From Agarivorans gilvus (GTDB lineage: Bacteria > Pseudomonadota > Gammaproteobacteria > Enterobacterales > Celerinatantimonadaceae): a stretch of 64,000 bases of DNA. This document shows positions 16,791 to 26,272 of this stretch, piece after piece (within the stretch, counting starts at the first letter, position 1; each line of letters opens with the position of its first letter). The notes beneath the pieces are model-generated. The model made no database searches. It was not told the origin of the DNA and worked only from the letters and a program-made list of their open reading frames with translations. The translations under genes and the position numbers were made by a program. The stretch spans positions 3,313,501 through 3,377,500 of the forward strand of contig NZ_CP013021.1 in NCBI RefSeq assembly GCF_001420915.1. Direction: 5' to 3'.

Positions 16791-17525
16791 TTACTCTCCT
16801 GGTTTGAACATGGCTATCACATAGTCTTTGGCGCTTTCGACTTTGCCAAGTTGAATCGCTGCCGCGGGATCCACGTCTTTTGGACAGACTTGCGAGCAAT
16901 AACCAACAAAGGTACAACCCCATGCGCCTTCTTCAGCGTTAACGATTTTCATTCGCTCGGCCTTGCCCTTATCGCGGCTATCTTGGTTGTAACGATGCAG
17001 TAGAGCCAGCGCTGCCGGTCCAGTGAAAGAGTTATCTAGGCCGTATTGTGGGCAAGCTGCGTAACACAAGCCGCAATTTATACACATAGAAAATTGTTTA
17101 TACTGGGCCAGCTGTTTCGGACTTTGATTATGACAACCGTCTTCGAGAGAGGCTGGTTGATCATTGATGATGTAGGGCTTAATCGCTTCCAACTTCGCAA
17201 TGAAGTCACTCATGTCTACCACTAAGTCTCGCTCGATGGGGAAGTTGGCTAAGGCCTCTATTTTCATTCCCTCGGGGTAGTCACGCAGGAAGGTTTTACA
17301 ACCAAGCTTAGGAATGCCGTTGACCATCATGCCGCAGCTTCCACAAATTGCCATGCGGCAAGACCAGCGGTAACTAAGGGTAGGATCTAATTCGTCTTTA
17401 ATGTAAGCCAGTGCTTCGAGTACCGACATTTCGCGAGTGTAAGGCACGTCGTAGCTTTGCCAAACAGGTTCTTGGTCGGTTTCTGGGCGGTAGCGCAGAA
17501 TATCGATTTTCATTACATCAGCCAT
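16791..17525 (-). CDS. frdB: Fumarate reductase iron-sulfur subunit
   Basis: 244 residues from the ATG at 17525. A GGAGG site within the end of frdA supports this start over the longer open frame. It passes electrons from quinol to FrdA through three clusters, and all ligands are visible: [2Fe-2S] CRMAICGSCG plus a later C, [4Fe-4S] CINCGLCYAAC, and [3Fe-4S] with CTFVGYCSQVCPKDVDP. The residue set fits fumarate reductase better than succinate dehydrogenase, as does the presence of separate FrdC and FrdD anchors. Confidence 0.97.
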   Translation of the reverse strand: MADVMKIDILRYRPETDQEPVWQSYDVPYTREMSVLEALAYIKDELDPTLSYRWSCRMAICGSCGMMVNGIPKLGCKTFLRDYPEGMKIEALANFPIERDLVVDMSDFIAKLEAIKPYIINDQPASLEDGCHNQSPKQLAQYKQFSMCINCGLCYAACPQYGLDNSFTGPAALALLHRYNQDSRDKGKAERMKIVNAEEGAWGCTFVGYCSQVCPKDVDPAAAIQLGKVESAKDYVIAMFKPGE

Positions 17526-17526
17526 A

Positions 17527-19320
17527 TTAGTTTGCCTCCGCTTGTTTTTTTGCAGCTTCTTGAGCATCGGCCGCGGCGCCATATACGCGCTCGGCAGGCG
17601 CCGATTTAGTGATTTTTACATCACTGTAGCTAATTTCGGGGGCGTCATCTGGGCGGTATTTTGCCAGTGTATGCTTCAAGTAATTTTCGTCGTCACGCTG
17701 TTCGTAACCGTCGATACGTTGATGCGAACCGCGGCTTTCTTTACGGTTGATAGCCGATACAGCCATCGCTTCGGCTACATCGAGTAAGTAGCCTAGCTCT
17801 ACTGCATATAACCACTCGGTATTAAATACTTCGCTATCATCAACTAGCTTGATGTTTTTATAGCGTTGTTTTAATTCGGCAATTTTATCAATGGTTTGCT
17901 GCATGGTTTCTGCGGTGCGGTAAATGCCTACGCCCGCTTCCATGGTGCGGCCTAATTCATTACGAATGTCGGCGGGCTTTTCTTCACCTTGGGTATTCTT
18001 TAGTGCTTGGTAGTTGGCCAAAATTTGTTCGGCTTTGGCTAGCAATGGGGCGCTGTCATCGTGCTCAGTGACAATGGCGTTGCGCGCAGCCGATTCGCCG
18101 GCGACTTGACCGAATACGGTAATTTCGGTGAGAGAGTTAGAGCCTAAGCGGTTAGCGCCATGTAGACCCACTGAAGAACACTCGCCGGCGGCATACAAGC
18201 CTTTCAAGGATGTGGCGCAACGACCATCGGTTTCAATGCCACCCATGGTGTAGTGAACGGTGGGGCGCACTGGAATCGGTTCTTTTACTGGGTCAACGCC
18301 CATGTAGGCCTTAGCCAATTCACAAATAAAGGGTAGACGCTCGTGTAAGTAATCAGCGCCTAAGTGAGTTAAGTCAAGATTGACATAGTCGCCGTTGGGG
18401 CCTTCTATGGTGCGTCCTAGTTGTGCTTCTTGCCAGAAACATTGGCTTAAGCGATCACGTGGACCCAGTTCCATGTATTTGTTTTTAGGCTCGCCAACTG
18501 GGGTTTCTGGCCCTAAGCCGTAGTCTTGTAGATAGCGGTAGCCGTCTTTGTTGGTCAAGATACCGCCTTCGCCGCGACAGCCTTCGGTCATTAGAATGCC
18601 TGAGCCGGGTAAGCCAGTGGGATGATATTGAACAAATTCCATATCGCGAAGCGCGACCCCGTGGCGGTAGGCCAGCGCCATACCGTCACCGGTCACGATG
18701 CCACCGTTAGTATTAAAACGATATACGCGGCCGGCGCCACCGGTGGCAATAATTACCGATTTTGCTTGAATCAACTTAGCTATGCCTTCGGCGATGTCTA
18801 AGGCGATTACGCCTTTGGCTTGCCCATCTTCTACGATTAAATCGAGAACGAAGTGCTCATCAAAGCGTTTGATACTGGGATACTTGGTTGAGGTTTGAAA
18901 TAGCGTATGAAGAATATGAAATCCGCTTTTGTCTGCGGCAAACCAAGTGCGTTCTATTTTCATTCCACCAAAACGGCGCACATTTACCGTACCGTCGGGG
19001 CGACGTGACCAGGGACAACCCCAGTGTTCTAGTTGAGTGAGTTCTTTAGGCGCTCGCTCTACAAAGAATTCAACCACGTCTTGCTCGCATAACCAGTCAC
19101 CGCCGGATACGGTGTCATTAAAATGGTTATCGTAGCTGTCATGGTCTTGTGCGACACCAGCTGCTCCGCCCTCTGCGGCAACGGTGTGGCTGCGCATTGG
19201 GTAAACTTTTGAAATGAGCGCTACCTCAAGCTCTGGGTGTTGCTCTGCTACTTCAATAGCGGCTCGCAAACCTGCCCCACCTGCGCCAACAATAGCGACA
19301 TCGGTTTTGATTACTTCCAC
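17527..19320 (-). CDS. frdA: Fumarate reductase flavoprotein subunit
   Basis: 597 residues from a GTG at 19320 preceded by GAGGAG. An upstream in-frame start would add about 24 residues not seen in the family. The catalytic subunit reduces fumarate to succinate in anaerobic respiration. The dinucleotide fold is VAIVGAGGAGLRAA at the N-terminus. Covalent FAD attaches at the histidine of RSHTVAAEGG, and the active-site region includes HYTMGGIETD and the GANRLGSNSL motif. First gene of frdABCD. An FNR-like site upstream fits anaerobic induction. Confidence 0.98.
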   Translation of the reverse strand: MEVIKTDVAIVGAGGAGLRAAIEVAEQHPELEVALISKVYPMRSHTVAAEGGAAGVAQDHDSYDNHFNDTVSGGDWLCEQDVVEFFVERAPKELTQLEHWGCPWSRRPDGTVNVRRFGGMKIERTWFAADKSGFHILHTLFQTSTKYPSIKRFDEHFVLDLIVEDGQAKGVIALDIAEGIAKLIQAKSVIIATGGAGRVYRFNTNGGIVTGDGMALAYRHGVALRDMEFVQYHPTGLPGSGILMTEGCRGEGGILTNKDGYRYLQDYGLGPETPVGEPKNKYMELGPRDRLSQCFWQEAQLGRTIEGPNGDYVNLDLTHLGADYLHERLPFICELAKAYMGVDPVKEPIPVRPTVHYTMGGIETDGRCATSLKGLYAAGECSSVGLHGANRLGSNSLTEITVFGQVAGESAARNAIVTEHDDSAPLLAKAEQILANYQALKNTQGEEKPADIRNELGRTMEAGVGIYRTAETMQQTIDKIAELKQRYKNIKLVDDSEVFNTEWLYAVELGYLLDVAEAMAVSAINRKESRGSHQRIDGYEQRDDENYLKHTLAKYRPDDAPEISYSDVKITKSAPAERVYGAAADAQEAAKKQAEAN

Positions 19321-19378
19321 GCTTTTCTCCTCACGAAATAAGCCTACAATGATTGTGCGGGTATTCACTTTTTGATGC

Positions 19379-19392
19379 TTGACCAAAATCAA
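19379..19392 (-). promoter_or_regulatory. FNR-like site upstream of frdABCD
   Basis: TTGAC CAAA ATCAA matches the FNR palindrome at 9 of 10 bases. It lies 59 bp before the frdA GTG. A CACAAT element at 19352-19357 on the minus strand could be the -10, which would centre the site near -41, the class-II activator position. frd is an FNR-activated operon in E. coli. Confidence 0.65.
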
Positions 19393-19517
19393 ATATTGAC
19401 GCTACTTTGGCCAAGTCGCTGAGATAATTTAGCTTTTGCGATATAACTCCCGATTTTGTTAGCAAAATGGTATAAAAGCCCGCGATATTATCTAACCCTC
19501 TGCAGGAAACAATTTGC

Positions 19518-20492
19518 ATGTCTGAAACACTTTGGCAACCCTCCGCCAGCATCGAAGTCCTAAAACACAAAGCTAAAATTATTAGTGAAATCAGGCGTTT
19601 TTTTGCGCAGCGACAGGTTTTGGAAGTCGACACGCCTAGTTTGAGTCAAGCCTGTGTAAGTGACGTGCATCTACATAGTTTTTCCACCACGCTTACTGGG
19701 CCTGCTGCACCTCATTCCCAGCCGCTGTATTTACAAACTTCTCCCGAGTTTCATATGAAGCGTTTACTGGCTGCGGGCAGTGGTTGTATCTATCAAATTG
19801 CGAAGGCTTTTCGTAATGAGGAGGCGGGGCGCATACACAACCCTGAATTTACTATGTTGGAATGGTATCGCTTGGGCTTTGATCATTTCGACTTAATGGA
19901 TGAGATAGACGTTTTGCTTGAGCAAGTGCTCGCTTGGCAGCCAGCGGAGCGTTTGTCTTATGTAGAGGCTTTTGAGCGGCATCTGGGGATTAACCCCTTA
20001 AACGCGACACAAGCTGAGTTTATTGAATCGGCAAAAGCCTTCAATGTGGCAGATTTGGTGGCACAAGAAACGAATAGAGACACTATTTTGCAACTGTTAT
20101 TTAGCTATGCAGTGGAACCTAAAATTGGTCAACAACGTCCTTGTTTTGTGTATCACTTCCCGGCCTCTCAGGCGGCGCTAGCTAAAATTTCTGCTCAAGA
20201 TCCGCAAGTGGCTGAGCGTTTTGAACTGTATTACCAAGGGGTAGAGCTAGCTAACGGTTTTCATGAGCTTACCGATGCCAGTGAACAAGCACAGCGTTTT
20301 GCTAAGGATCAGCGCGTAAGAGCGGCTCAGGGCTTAGCGCCAGCACAAATCGACCAGCGCTTCTTGGCCGCCTTGAGTGCTGGTTTACCCGCTTGTGCGG
20401 GAGTGGCCTTGGGAATCGATCGTCTATTGATGCTAGCTTTAGATGAGCAGCACTTGGCTGCGGTACAAAGTTTCAGCATTGAGCGGGCATAA
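19518..20492 (+). CDS. epmA: EF-P--(R)-beta-lysine ligase EpmA
   Basis: A 324-residue class II lysyl-tRNA synthetase paralogue (GenX/PoxA/YjeA) without the anticodon-binding domain. It attaches (R)-beta-lysine, made by EpmB, to EF-P. Class II motifs are visible: motif 2 FRNEEAGRIHNPEFTMLEWYR (near residues 97-117) and motif 3 in GVALGIDRLLMLAL near the C-terminus. A GCAGGAA site precedes the ATG. Divergent from frdA across a 197-bp promoter region, the same arrangement as in E. coli. Confidence 0.97.
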   Translation: MSETLWQPSASIEVLKHKAKIISEIRRFFAQRQVLEVDTPSLSQACVSDVHLHSFSTTLTGPAAPHSQPLYLQTSPEFHMKRLLAAGSGCIYQIAKAFRNEEAGRIHNPEFTMLEWYRLGFDHFDLMDEIDVLLEQVLAWQPAERLSYVEAFERHLGINPLNATQAEFIESAKAFNVADLVAQETNRDTILQLLFSYAVEPKIGQQRPCFVYHFPASQAALAKISAQDPQVAERFELYYQGVELANGFHELTDASEQAQRFAKDQRVRAAQGLAPAQIDQRFLAALSAGLPACAGVALGIDRLLMLALDEQHLAAVQSFSIERA

Positions 20493-20496
20493 CAAA

Positions 20497-20518
20497 GGGG
20501 GGGGGCACCAAGGCCCCC
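20497..20518. terminator. GC-rich hairpin between epmA and transporter gene
   Basis: A nine-G tract (20497-20505) runs into the stem GGGGGC / GCCCCC with an ACCAAG loop. There is no good T run on the plus strand, and a T-rich stretch follows on the minus strand. It lies between two convergent genes, so a bidirectional terminator role is likely, mainly for the minus strand. Confidence 0.45.
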
Positions 20519-20524
20519 AAATGA

Positions 20525-21927
20525 TTACAGTAATACCATCATTGCAATGTAGAGAAGCGCAAGACCTGTGCCACCGATGATGCCGCCGACTTTAATTAAG
20601 TCTTTGGTTTCGATGAAACCAGTGGAGTAAGCCAAGGCGTTTGGCGGCGTACTCACCGGTAGCATCATGCCTAGCGAGGCTGACAAAGCCACAATGACCA
20701 GTAGGGTAGTTATGCCACCGTCGCCATCTAAACCGCTTAGGCTGGTGGCCACGGCTGCGGCAATCGGCATAATTAAGTTAGCGGTGGCAGTATTTGACAT
20801 AAAGTTGGCCATCACCACACAAATGATGGATAGCACCACGATTACCGCCATGGTGGGTAGAGCAGTAAAGTCGATGGAGGTGGCTATTTTGGACGCTAAG
20901 CCGCTTTCTTCCAAGGCCATGCCCATGGCTATCCCCCTGCAACTAACCACAATACATCCCAATTGAATAATTTGAGATCTTCTTTGCTAATCACCCCGGT
21001 GAGGGTAAATATTGCCAGAGGAATAATCGCCACCACATAGCTGTTCATGCCATGCCATGCGGTACTAAGCCAAAGTAAAATGGTTAACGCAAAGGTGAAA
21101 TAAACGATGTAAGCGCGTGGACTTCTCTGAAATTTTCCATCCAGTTTTAATTCTAGTACGCCAGTTTTAGAGGGATAAAATTTACATAGAATGAACCACG
21201 CAATTGCTAGTTGAACTACTACGAAGGGAATACCAAAGGACATCCATGAGGCAAAGGTCACTTGCCCTTCAGGAATGTATTGCAGGGCAATCGCATTGGG
21301 CGGTGTACCGATGGGGGTGCCTATCCCACCGGTATTAGCTGCAACCGGAATAGCTAAAATAAGTCCTTTCATGCCTAGGTCAGATTTAGGTGCAGCGGCG
21401 ATTAACGGCCCGACAATGGCTAGCATCATTACGGTGGTGGCGGTATTACTCATAAACATACTGAATACAGCGGTAATCAACATGATGCCAAGCATGATCA
21501 TAGGAATGCGTTTACCAAAGGGTTTTAGTAATACTCGCGCTAGGTTGTTATCTAGTTCAAATTTGGAAGCCGCAATGGCTAAGGCAAAACCGCCCATAAA
21601 TAGAATAATAATGGGCGATGAAAAGGCATTAAAGATATGGCTGTAGGGGATCAGCTCGCCCATCGGAACAGGGCCATTGTCGATAACGAAAGCGTTTATC
21701 CCCTGATTGGATATCAGCACTAATTCAAGCGTGATAATGAGCAGTGAGGTGGCAAATACCGGCACCGGCTCAAATATCCATAGTAGCGCCGCCAATACAA
21801 AAATCGCGATGATTCTATGCTGAATTATCGTCAGTTCAGGTAGCGGAATGGTGCTGGTGGGAAGAGCTAAGATAAGAAGTGGAATTACAAAACAAACCAA
21901 GAGCTTATAGTTTTTATGCAGGGCCAT
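20525..21927 (-). pseudogene. DASS (SLC13)-family sodium:dicarboxylate/anion symporter, apparent frameshift
   Basis: Two minus-strand frames together encode a polytopic DASS transporter of about 467 residues. The first half (ATG at 21927, AGGA upstream) ends ..NWDVLWLVAGG followed by TAG. The second frame continues IAMGMALEESGLASKIA. Adding one G to the GGGGG run (plus-strand CCCCC at 20933-20937) joins them as VAGGIAMGMAL and gives an exact codon multiple. Both halves carry the family's repeated SNTATTVMM / SNTATANLI and TPIGTPPNAIAL / VSTPPNALAY substrate and sodium motifs. It would import or exchange dicarboxylates such as succinate, which fits the nearby fumarate reductase. The break may be real or a sequencing error. 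Confidence 0.8.
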
Positions 21928-21995
21928 GTTATTCAGTCCTAGACTAATCAATTGGGGTAGCGAGGTTTACCCCACTACGATACCCAAAGCCCTGT

Positions 21996-24900
21996 TTAGG
22001 TATTGAGAGATATATCTAATTGTGGGTAGGCTATCTCTATGTTATTTGCCTTAAACTTGTCATTGATCAAACTGTAAAGCTCGTGACTCATCGGTAAGCG
22101 GTAATTCATTTCGCTTACGTGCACTCGCATCTCAAACTTCAAGCCGTTGTTGGTAAATTCGGTGAAGTAGATCTCGGGCGGCGGGTTATCTAAGACTAAA
22201 CTGTTTTCTTGTACCGCTTGTTGCAATAACTCGGTGACCAATTGGCAATCTGAGCCTTGTTTTACTTGAACTTTTAATACCACACGAGTGATCGGATCGG
22301 TTAGTGACCAGTTTACAAACTGCTCGGTAATAAAGGCTTTGTTGGGCACAATAATTTCTTTGCGGTCCCAGTCAACAATGGTGGTGGCGCGAGTTTCAAT
22401 ATTAGAAATGGTGCCGGTGAGCTCACGTATCGTCACGGTGTCACCAATACGAATGGGTTTCTCAAATAAGATAATTAGGCCGGAAATAAAGTTGGCAAAG
22501 ATTTCTTGTAAACCAAAGCCTAAGCCCACACTGAGCGCGGCGACTAACCATTGCAGCTTAGACCACTCGATACCCAGCAAGCCAAATCCGGAAAAGATAC
22601 TAAATAAAATAACCAAATAGTTAACAATGGTGGTAATCGCAAAGCCGGTTCCCGGTCCTAGGGATAGATGCTGCAGCAACATTAATTCCAGTAAGCCGGG
22701 CAGATTGCGAACCACCACTACGGCGAAGGCAAAAACCAATAAGGCTGAGCCTAGCGAGCGTAAGGTGATGGCATCAACCGTGGCAATGCCCGCGCGATTG
22801 CTGCTGCTTTCCCATAGCGTGACATTATCAAGAAAAGAAAACGCGCTGGTCATCTCAGACCAAACAAACAATAACACTAAGGCCAGTGATAACAGCAAGG
22901 CGACTCGCAGTAGCCCTAAGGATTGAGCACTGATGGTATCTAAGTCGATCTCTGGCTCTTCGATGTTTTCGCTTAGCGTAGGGTTGCCAAGTTCTTCTTC
23001 CGCATGTTGTTGGGCAATCATCTCTGCTCGACGCGTTTTAGCGCGATCAAAGGCAATCCTGCGACGTTGCAACAGCATCCAGCGATGAACCAGTAAATAA
23101 GCCAGTAGGAATACACTGGCGATAACGAAGCTAATTACGATTTGCCAGTAGACGCTTAAGGCGGTGGCGAAAAATCCTGCTGCGACGGCTGTCGCCGCGA
23201 TTAAAGGAACACTAATCAAACTTCCCCAAATCAGCTTCTTGGCTAGTTGCGGCGCTTTAATGATATCTAAGCGGTAGTCCACTGGCAGTTCAAGTTTATA
23301 GATAAGATGGAAGCCATAGGCTATCCATAACATGAGGGCGATAAAGCTTAAGCGCGCTAAGCCGCTATAGGCTGGGTGAGAGCTTTGTAAGATGCCAAGG
23401 CTCAGCACAAACACCCCCGGTAAGCTGGTATAAACTAGGCGTCTAATTAAGCTTATGGCTTGGCTGATATTGACTAAAGGCCATTTAAAATGGGTATTGA
23501 GTAGGCCATTTTTCTGGCAAAACTGTTGTAACAGTTGGAATAGCCATAAGACTGTGGCCACTTTCATTAGTGCTTCGCCCACATCACGAGCAAAGGGGTA
23601 TTCCCAATTGTAATTGAGTGCAAAACCAAGACTGCCGATAAATAAGGCTAGGGGAGTTGCAAAGGCCGCACTCACTAATAGATTGGTGAAGGTATAACTG
23701 TATTTGTCGCGAGTAATATTGCCTATCTTTGACGCGATACGTTGTAAATAGGCTTTTAGCCACTGTTGCTTTAAATAATGAACATAGATGATGCTGGCAA
23801 AGACTAGACAGAACCATAGCAACCACCACCAAGATAAACTCTCTAAGGCTTGGCTTAGTTGGCTAAGTTGTTGGGGGGAAAATAACCAGATAACAGCTTG
23901 GCGAATCTCACTGAAAAAGCTCAGATCGATGGCTTTTACATCGGCCGTCCAAAACAATTCTTGGTTGGCTTCTTGATTGATGGAGTGCAGTTGGTCATTG
24001 AGCTTGGAGTAATCGAGTTTTAGTCGAGCTAGCTCAAATAAGCGGGCATCTAACTCTAACAAATACTTGTCGGAGAGCTGCTGATTAAGCTTGAGCTGTT
24101 GGTTTAAAGTTTGTTGCTGAGCTTCCGTTAAGCTTTTAATAAACGCTTGCTGCTGCTGTTGCTCGATCGCGCGTTGGCTGTATATCAGATTTTGATGGCG
24201 GTGTTTGTTGATCCGCACTTGAATGATTTGTTGTTCAATTTGCGCTACGGCTTTGGGCTTAGGCAGGCTAGCAATTTGCTCACGTAAGTACTCGCCGTAA
24301 GAGCGGGTTACCTTAAGCCAAGAGACCTGCTCTTTGAAGTTAGCGAAGGTTAGCTTGATGTAATCAAGCTCTTCATTAACCTGCTGCTGTAGGCTAGCGA
24401 TGTGCTCGCTTTGTTCAAACAAGGCTGATAATTGATTTTGTAAATATTGGTTTTGTTGTAATAGCTCTTCAACAAAAGGTTCCTGCATTAATTCAGGAGA
24501 GGAAAAAGCCAATTGCTGAGAAAGGTTTTTAGCTTCCGCACGGTGTTCCTCGGTTAAACGGTTTTTCAGGCGCTCTACAATGCGCTTTTCAGCAAGCTGC
24601 TTGCGGTGTTGCAGGCTAAGTTCCAGTTGCAATAATTCATTGCGATGGTTGGCACTTTGGGCTGCCAATTCGAGCATGGCTATTTGCGCGCTGAGGCTAG
24701 CCTCATTCACTTGGGCTTTTACCCGCTGTGCTTCTTCAATTTCACTTAATACGCCAAATTGCAATTGCTCTAGTTGGCGACGAACAGTTTTTAGTTGTTC
24801 ACGCAGGGGGCCACTGCGCTGGTGGCTTTCACTGACATCGAGATCGATGGCGTATTGTTGCTGTTTTAGCTCGTCAATTTTGAGGTTGGTATTGTTGAGC

Positions 24901-25262
24901 TGGGTCTGCCAAGAGACTAATTGAGCGTTCAGTTGCTTGGTATTGTAGCGACTCAGTTGCGGTAATTGCGGGGCTTGGTATTGATTTATCTCGTTTTGAA
25001 TATTTTTACGTAATTGAGCAAAGTTGTTGATGACATTACGGTAAGTTTTGGCTTTTTCACGATATTGATTCCCTTCTTTGAGCAGGGCTAGGGATTCTTC
25101 GTAAATTAGCTGCTGTTGCTGAGTATTGAGGTTGTTGGGCTGGGTATCAAGGTTGCTTATTAAGCCTTTTAAATGAGTTTCGCCGGCGCTATTGGCTAAC
25201 ACCGAAGTGCTTAACAACAGTAGGAAAAAAACGAGACATTGGCGAAGAAGTTTTGAAGTCAT
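21996..25262 (-). CDS. mscM: Miniconductance mechanosensitive channel MscM (YjeP/MscK-like)
   Basis: A 1088-residue large MscS-superfamily channel that opens under membrane tension to protect against osmotic downshock. It has a signal peptide (about residues 1-23) and a very long periplasmic coiled-coil region rich in Q and L (about 30-440). Multiple membrane helices follow (about 475-840), then the C-terminal MscS core (LSVGLGFGLQEIFANFISGLIILFEKPIRIGD). The neighbouring psd, with both genes on the same strand, matches the psd-mscM order of E. coli. That is why I call it MscM rather than MscK. A terminator-like hairpin separates them. Confidence 0.9.
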   Translation of the reverse strand: MTSKLLRQCLVFFLLLLSTSVLANSAGETHLKGLISNLDTQPNNLNTQQQQLIYEESLALLKEGNQYREKAKTYRNVINNFAQLRKNIQNEINQYQAPQLPQLSRYNTKQLNAQLVSWQTQLNNTNLKIDELKQQQYAIDLDVSESHQRSGPLREQLKTVRRQLEQLQFGVLSEIEEAQRVKAQVNEASLSAQIAMLELAAQSANHRNELLQLELSLQHRKQLAEKRIVERLKNRLTEEHRAEAKNLSQQLAFSSPELMQEPFVEELLQQNQYLQNQLSALFEQSEHIASLQQQVNEELDYIKLTFANFKEQVSWLKVTRSYGEYLREQIASLPKPKAVAQIEQQIIQVRINKHRHQNLIYSQRAIEQQQQQAFIKSLTEAQQQTLNQQLKLNQQLSDKYLLELDARLFELARLKLDYSKLNDQLHSINQEANQELFWTADVKAIDLSFFSEIRQAVIWLFSPQQLSQLSQALESLSWWWLLWFCLVFASIIYVHYLKQQWLKAYLQRIASKIGNITRDKYSYTFTNLLVSAAFATPLALFIGSLGFALNYNWEYPFARDVGEALMKVATVLWLFQLLQQFCQKNGLLNTHFKWPLVNISQAISLIRRLVYTSLPGVFVLSLGILQSSHPAYSGLARLSFIALMLWIAYGFHLIYKLELPVDYRLDIIKAPQLAKKLIWGSLISVPLIAATAVAAGFFATALSVYWQIVISFVIASVFLLAYLLVHRWMLLQRRRIAFDRAKTRRAEMIAQQHAEEELGNPTLSENIEEPEIDLDTISAQSLGLLRVALLLSLALVLLFVWSEMTSAFSFLDNVTLWESSSNRAGIATVDAITLRSLGSALLVFAFAVVVVRNLPGLLELMLLQHLSLGPGTGFAITTIVNYLVILFSIFSGFGLLGIEWSKLQWLVAALSVGLGFGLQEIFANFISGLIILFEKPIRIGDTVTIRELTGTISNIETRATTIVDWDRKEIIVPNKAFITEQFVNWSLTDPITRVVLKVQVKQGSDCQLVTELLQQAVQENSLVLDNPPPEIYFTEFTNNGLKFEMRVHVSEMNYRLPMSHELYSLINDKFKANNIEIAYPQLDISLNT

Positions 25263-25345
25263 GAGGAGCAGCCTAGCTGAGTCGCGTTTGCCATATTAAT
25301 ACAGCCCTAGTGTATATTAAATCAATGAAATTAGTGTATTGATTG

Positions 25346-25380
25346 TAAAAAGGATGGCCCAAAGCTGATTGCTTGGGCCA
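25346..25380 (-). terminator. Hairpin between psd and mscM (minus strand)
   Basis: Read on the minus strand, TGGCCCAAGC pairs with GCTTTGGGCCA around an AATCA loop, and a T5 run follows. It lies just after the psd stop, suggesting psd transcription ends at least partly before mscM. Confidence 0.75.
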
Positions 25381-25389
25381 ATTTAGGGA

Positions 25390-26241
25390 CTAGCGTTGGG
25401 TGGCGAAATGACTACCCATGACGGTGGCCTTGCCGGGGGCTAAAGAGGCTTCAAATTCAACGGCATCTTTAGCAAACAACATCACCACTGTTGAGCCTAA
25501 CTTAAAGCGCCCCATTTCATCGCCTTTATCTAGGCTGATGTCTTGATCTTGATAATCCCAAGTGAAGACTTGTTTCGCTCCTGGCGGGGTAATAGTGCCA
25601 GACCATACGGTCTCAATGCTGGCAACGATGGTGGCGCCAACCAATACCATGGCCATGGGGCCTAAGTCGGTGTCAAAAATGGCGACTACGCGTTCGTTTC
25701 TGGCAAACAAATTCGGCACGTTAGCCGCGGTTAGCGGGTTTACCGAAAATAGCTGGCCGGGTACATAAACCATTTTACGTAGCTTGCCTTTACAGGGCAT
25801 GTGAATGCGGTGGTAGTCTTTGGGGGCTAAATAAATCGTAGCAAATTCGCCATCGGCAAATTCTTCAGCGAGGGCTTTATCGCCGCCCAGTAAATCGCGA
25901 GCGCTGTAGTCATGGCCTTTAGCCTGAATAATTCGGCCATGTTGAATTTGTCCTAACTGGCTAACTGCACCATCTACTGGGTGGGCTAATTGCTTAGCAT
26001 CAGCCACGATGGGGCGGGCGCCTGATTTTAGAGGGCGAGTAAAAAAGGCGTTAAAGCTAGCATAGTCGCTGGCCTCACCGTGCAGTGCATCGCTCATATC
26101 CACCTGATAGTGATTGATGAATTTTTGGATGAGCCAATGGCTGAGTTTTCCGGCTTCTGCTTCAGCGAGTTTTCCTACTAAACGGGATAAACCATGCTGG
26201 GGAAAGCAGTATTGAGCGGTAACTTTGATTTTGTCTAACAC
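25390..26241 (-). CDS. psd: Phosphatidylserine decarboxylase proenzyme
   Basis: 283 residues. The inner-membrane enzyme makes phosphatidylethanolamine. The proenzyme cleaves itself at the LGST motif (FKLGSTVVMLF, near residue 250) to generate the pyruvoyl group on the serine. The AHPVDGAVS motif and the histidine in YHRIHMPCKG, conserved in the Psd family, are present. Follows rsgA on the same strand with 31 bp between, as in E. coli. Confidence 0.97.
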   Translation of the reverse strand: MLDKIKVTAQYCFPQHGLSRLVGKLAEAEAGKLSHWLIQKFINHYQVDMSDALHGEASDYASFNAFFTRPLKSGARPIVADAKQLAHPVDGAVSQLGQIQHGRIIQAKGHDYSARDLLGGDKALAEEFADGEFATIYLAPKDYHRIHMPCKGKLRKMVYVPGQLFSVNPLTAANVPNLFARNERVVAIFDTDLGPMAMVLVGATIVASIETVWSGTITPPGAKQVFTWDYQDQDISLDKGDEMGRFKLGSTVVMLFAKDAVEFEASLAPGKATVMGSHFATQR

Positions 26242-26272
26242 ACTTCACTCTCGTTATATTAAATTTATTCAG

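Noticed and set aside
16789..16923. Longer N-terminus for FrdC
   Set aside because: The extension overlaps frdB, is not like any FrdC, and the ATG at 16788 has a strong ribosome site.
21951..21974. GGGGTA/TACCCC hairpin as the mscM terminator
   Set aside because: The stem is short with a long loop and lacks a T run on the minus strand, so I left it unannotated.
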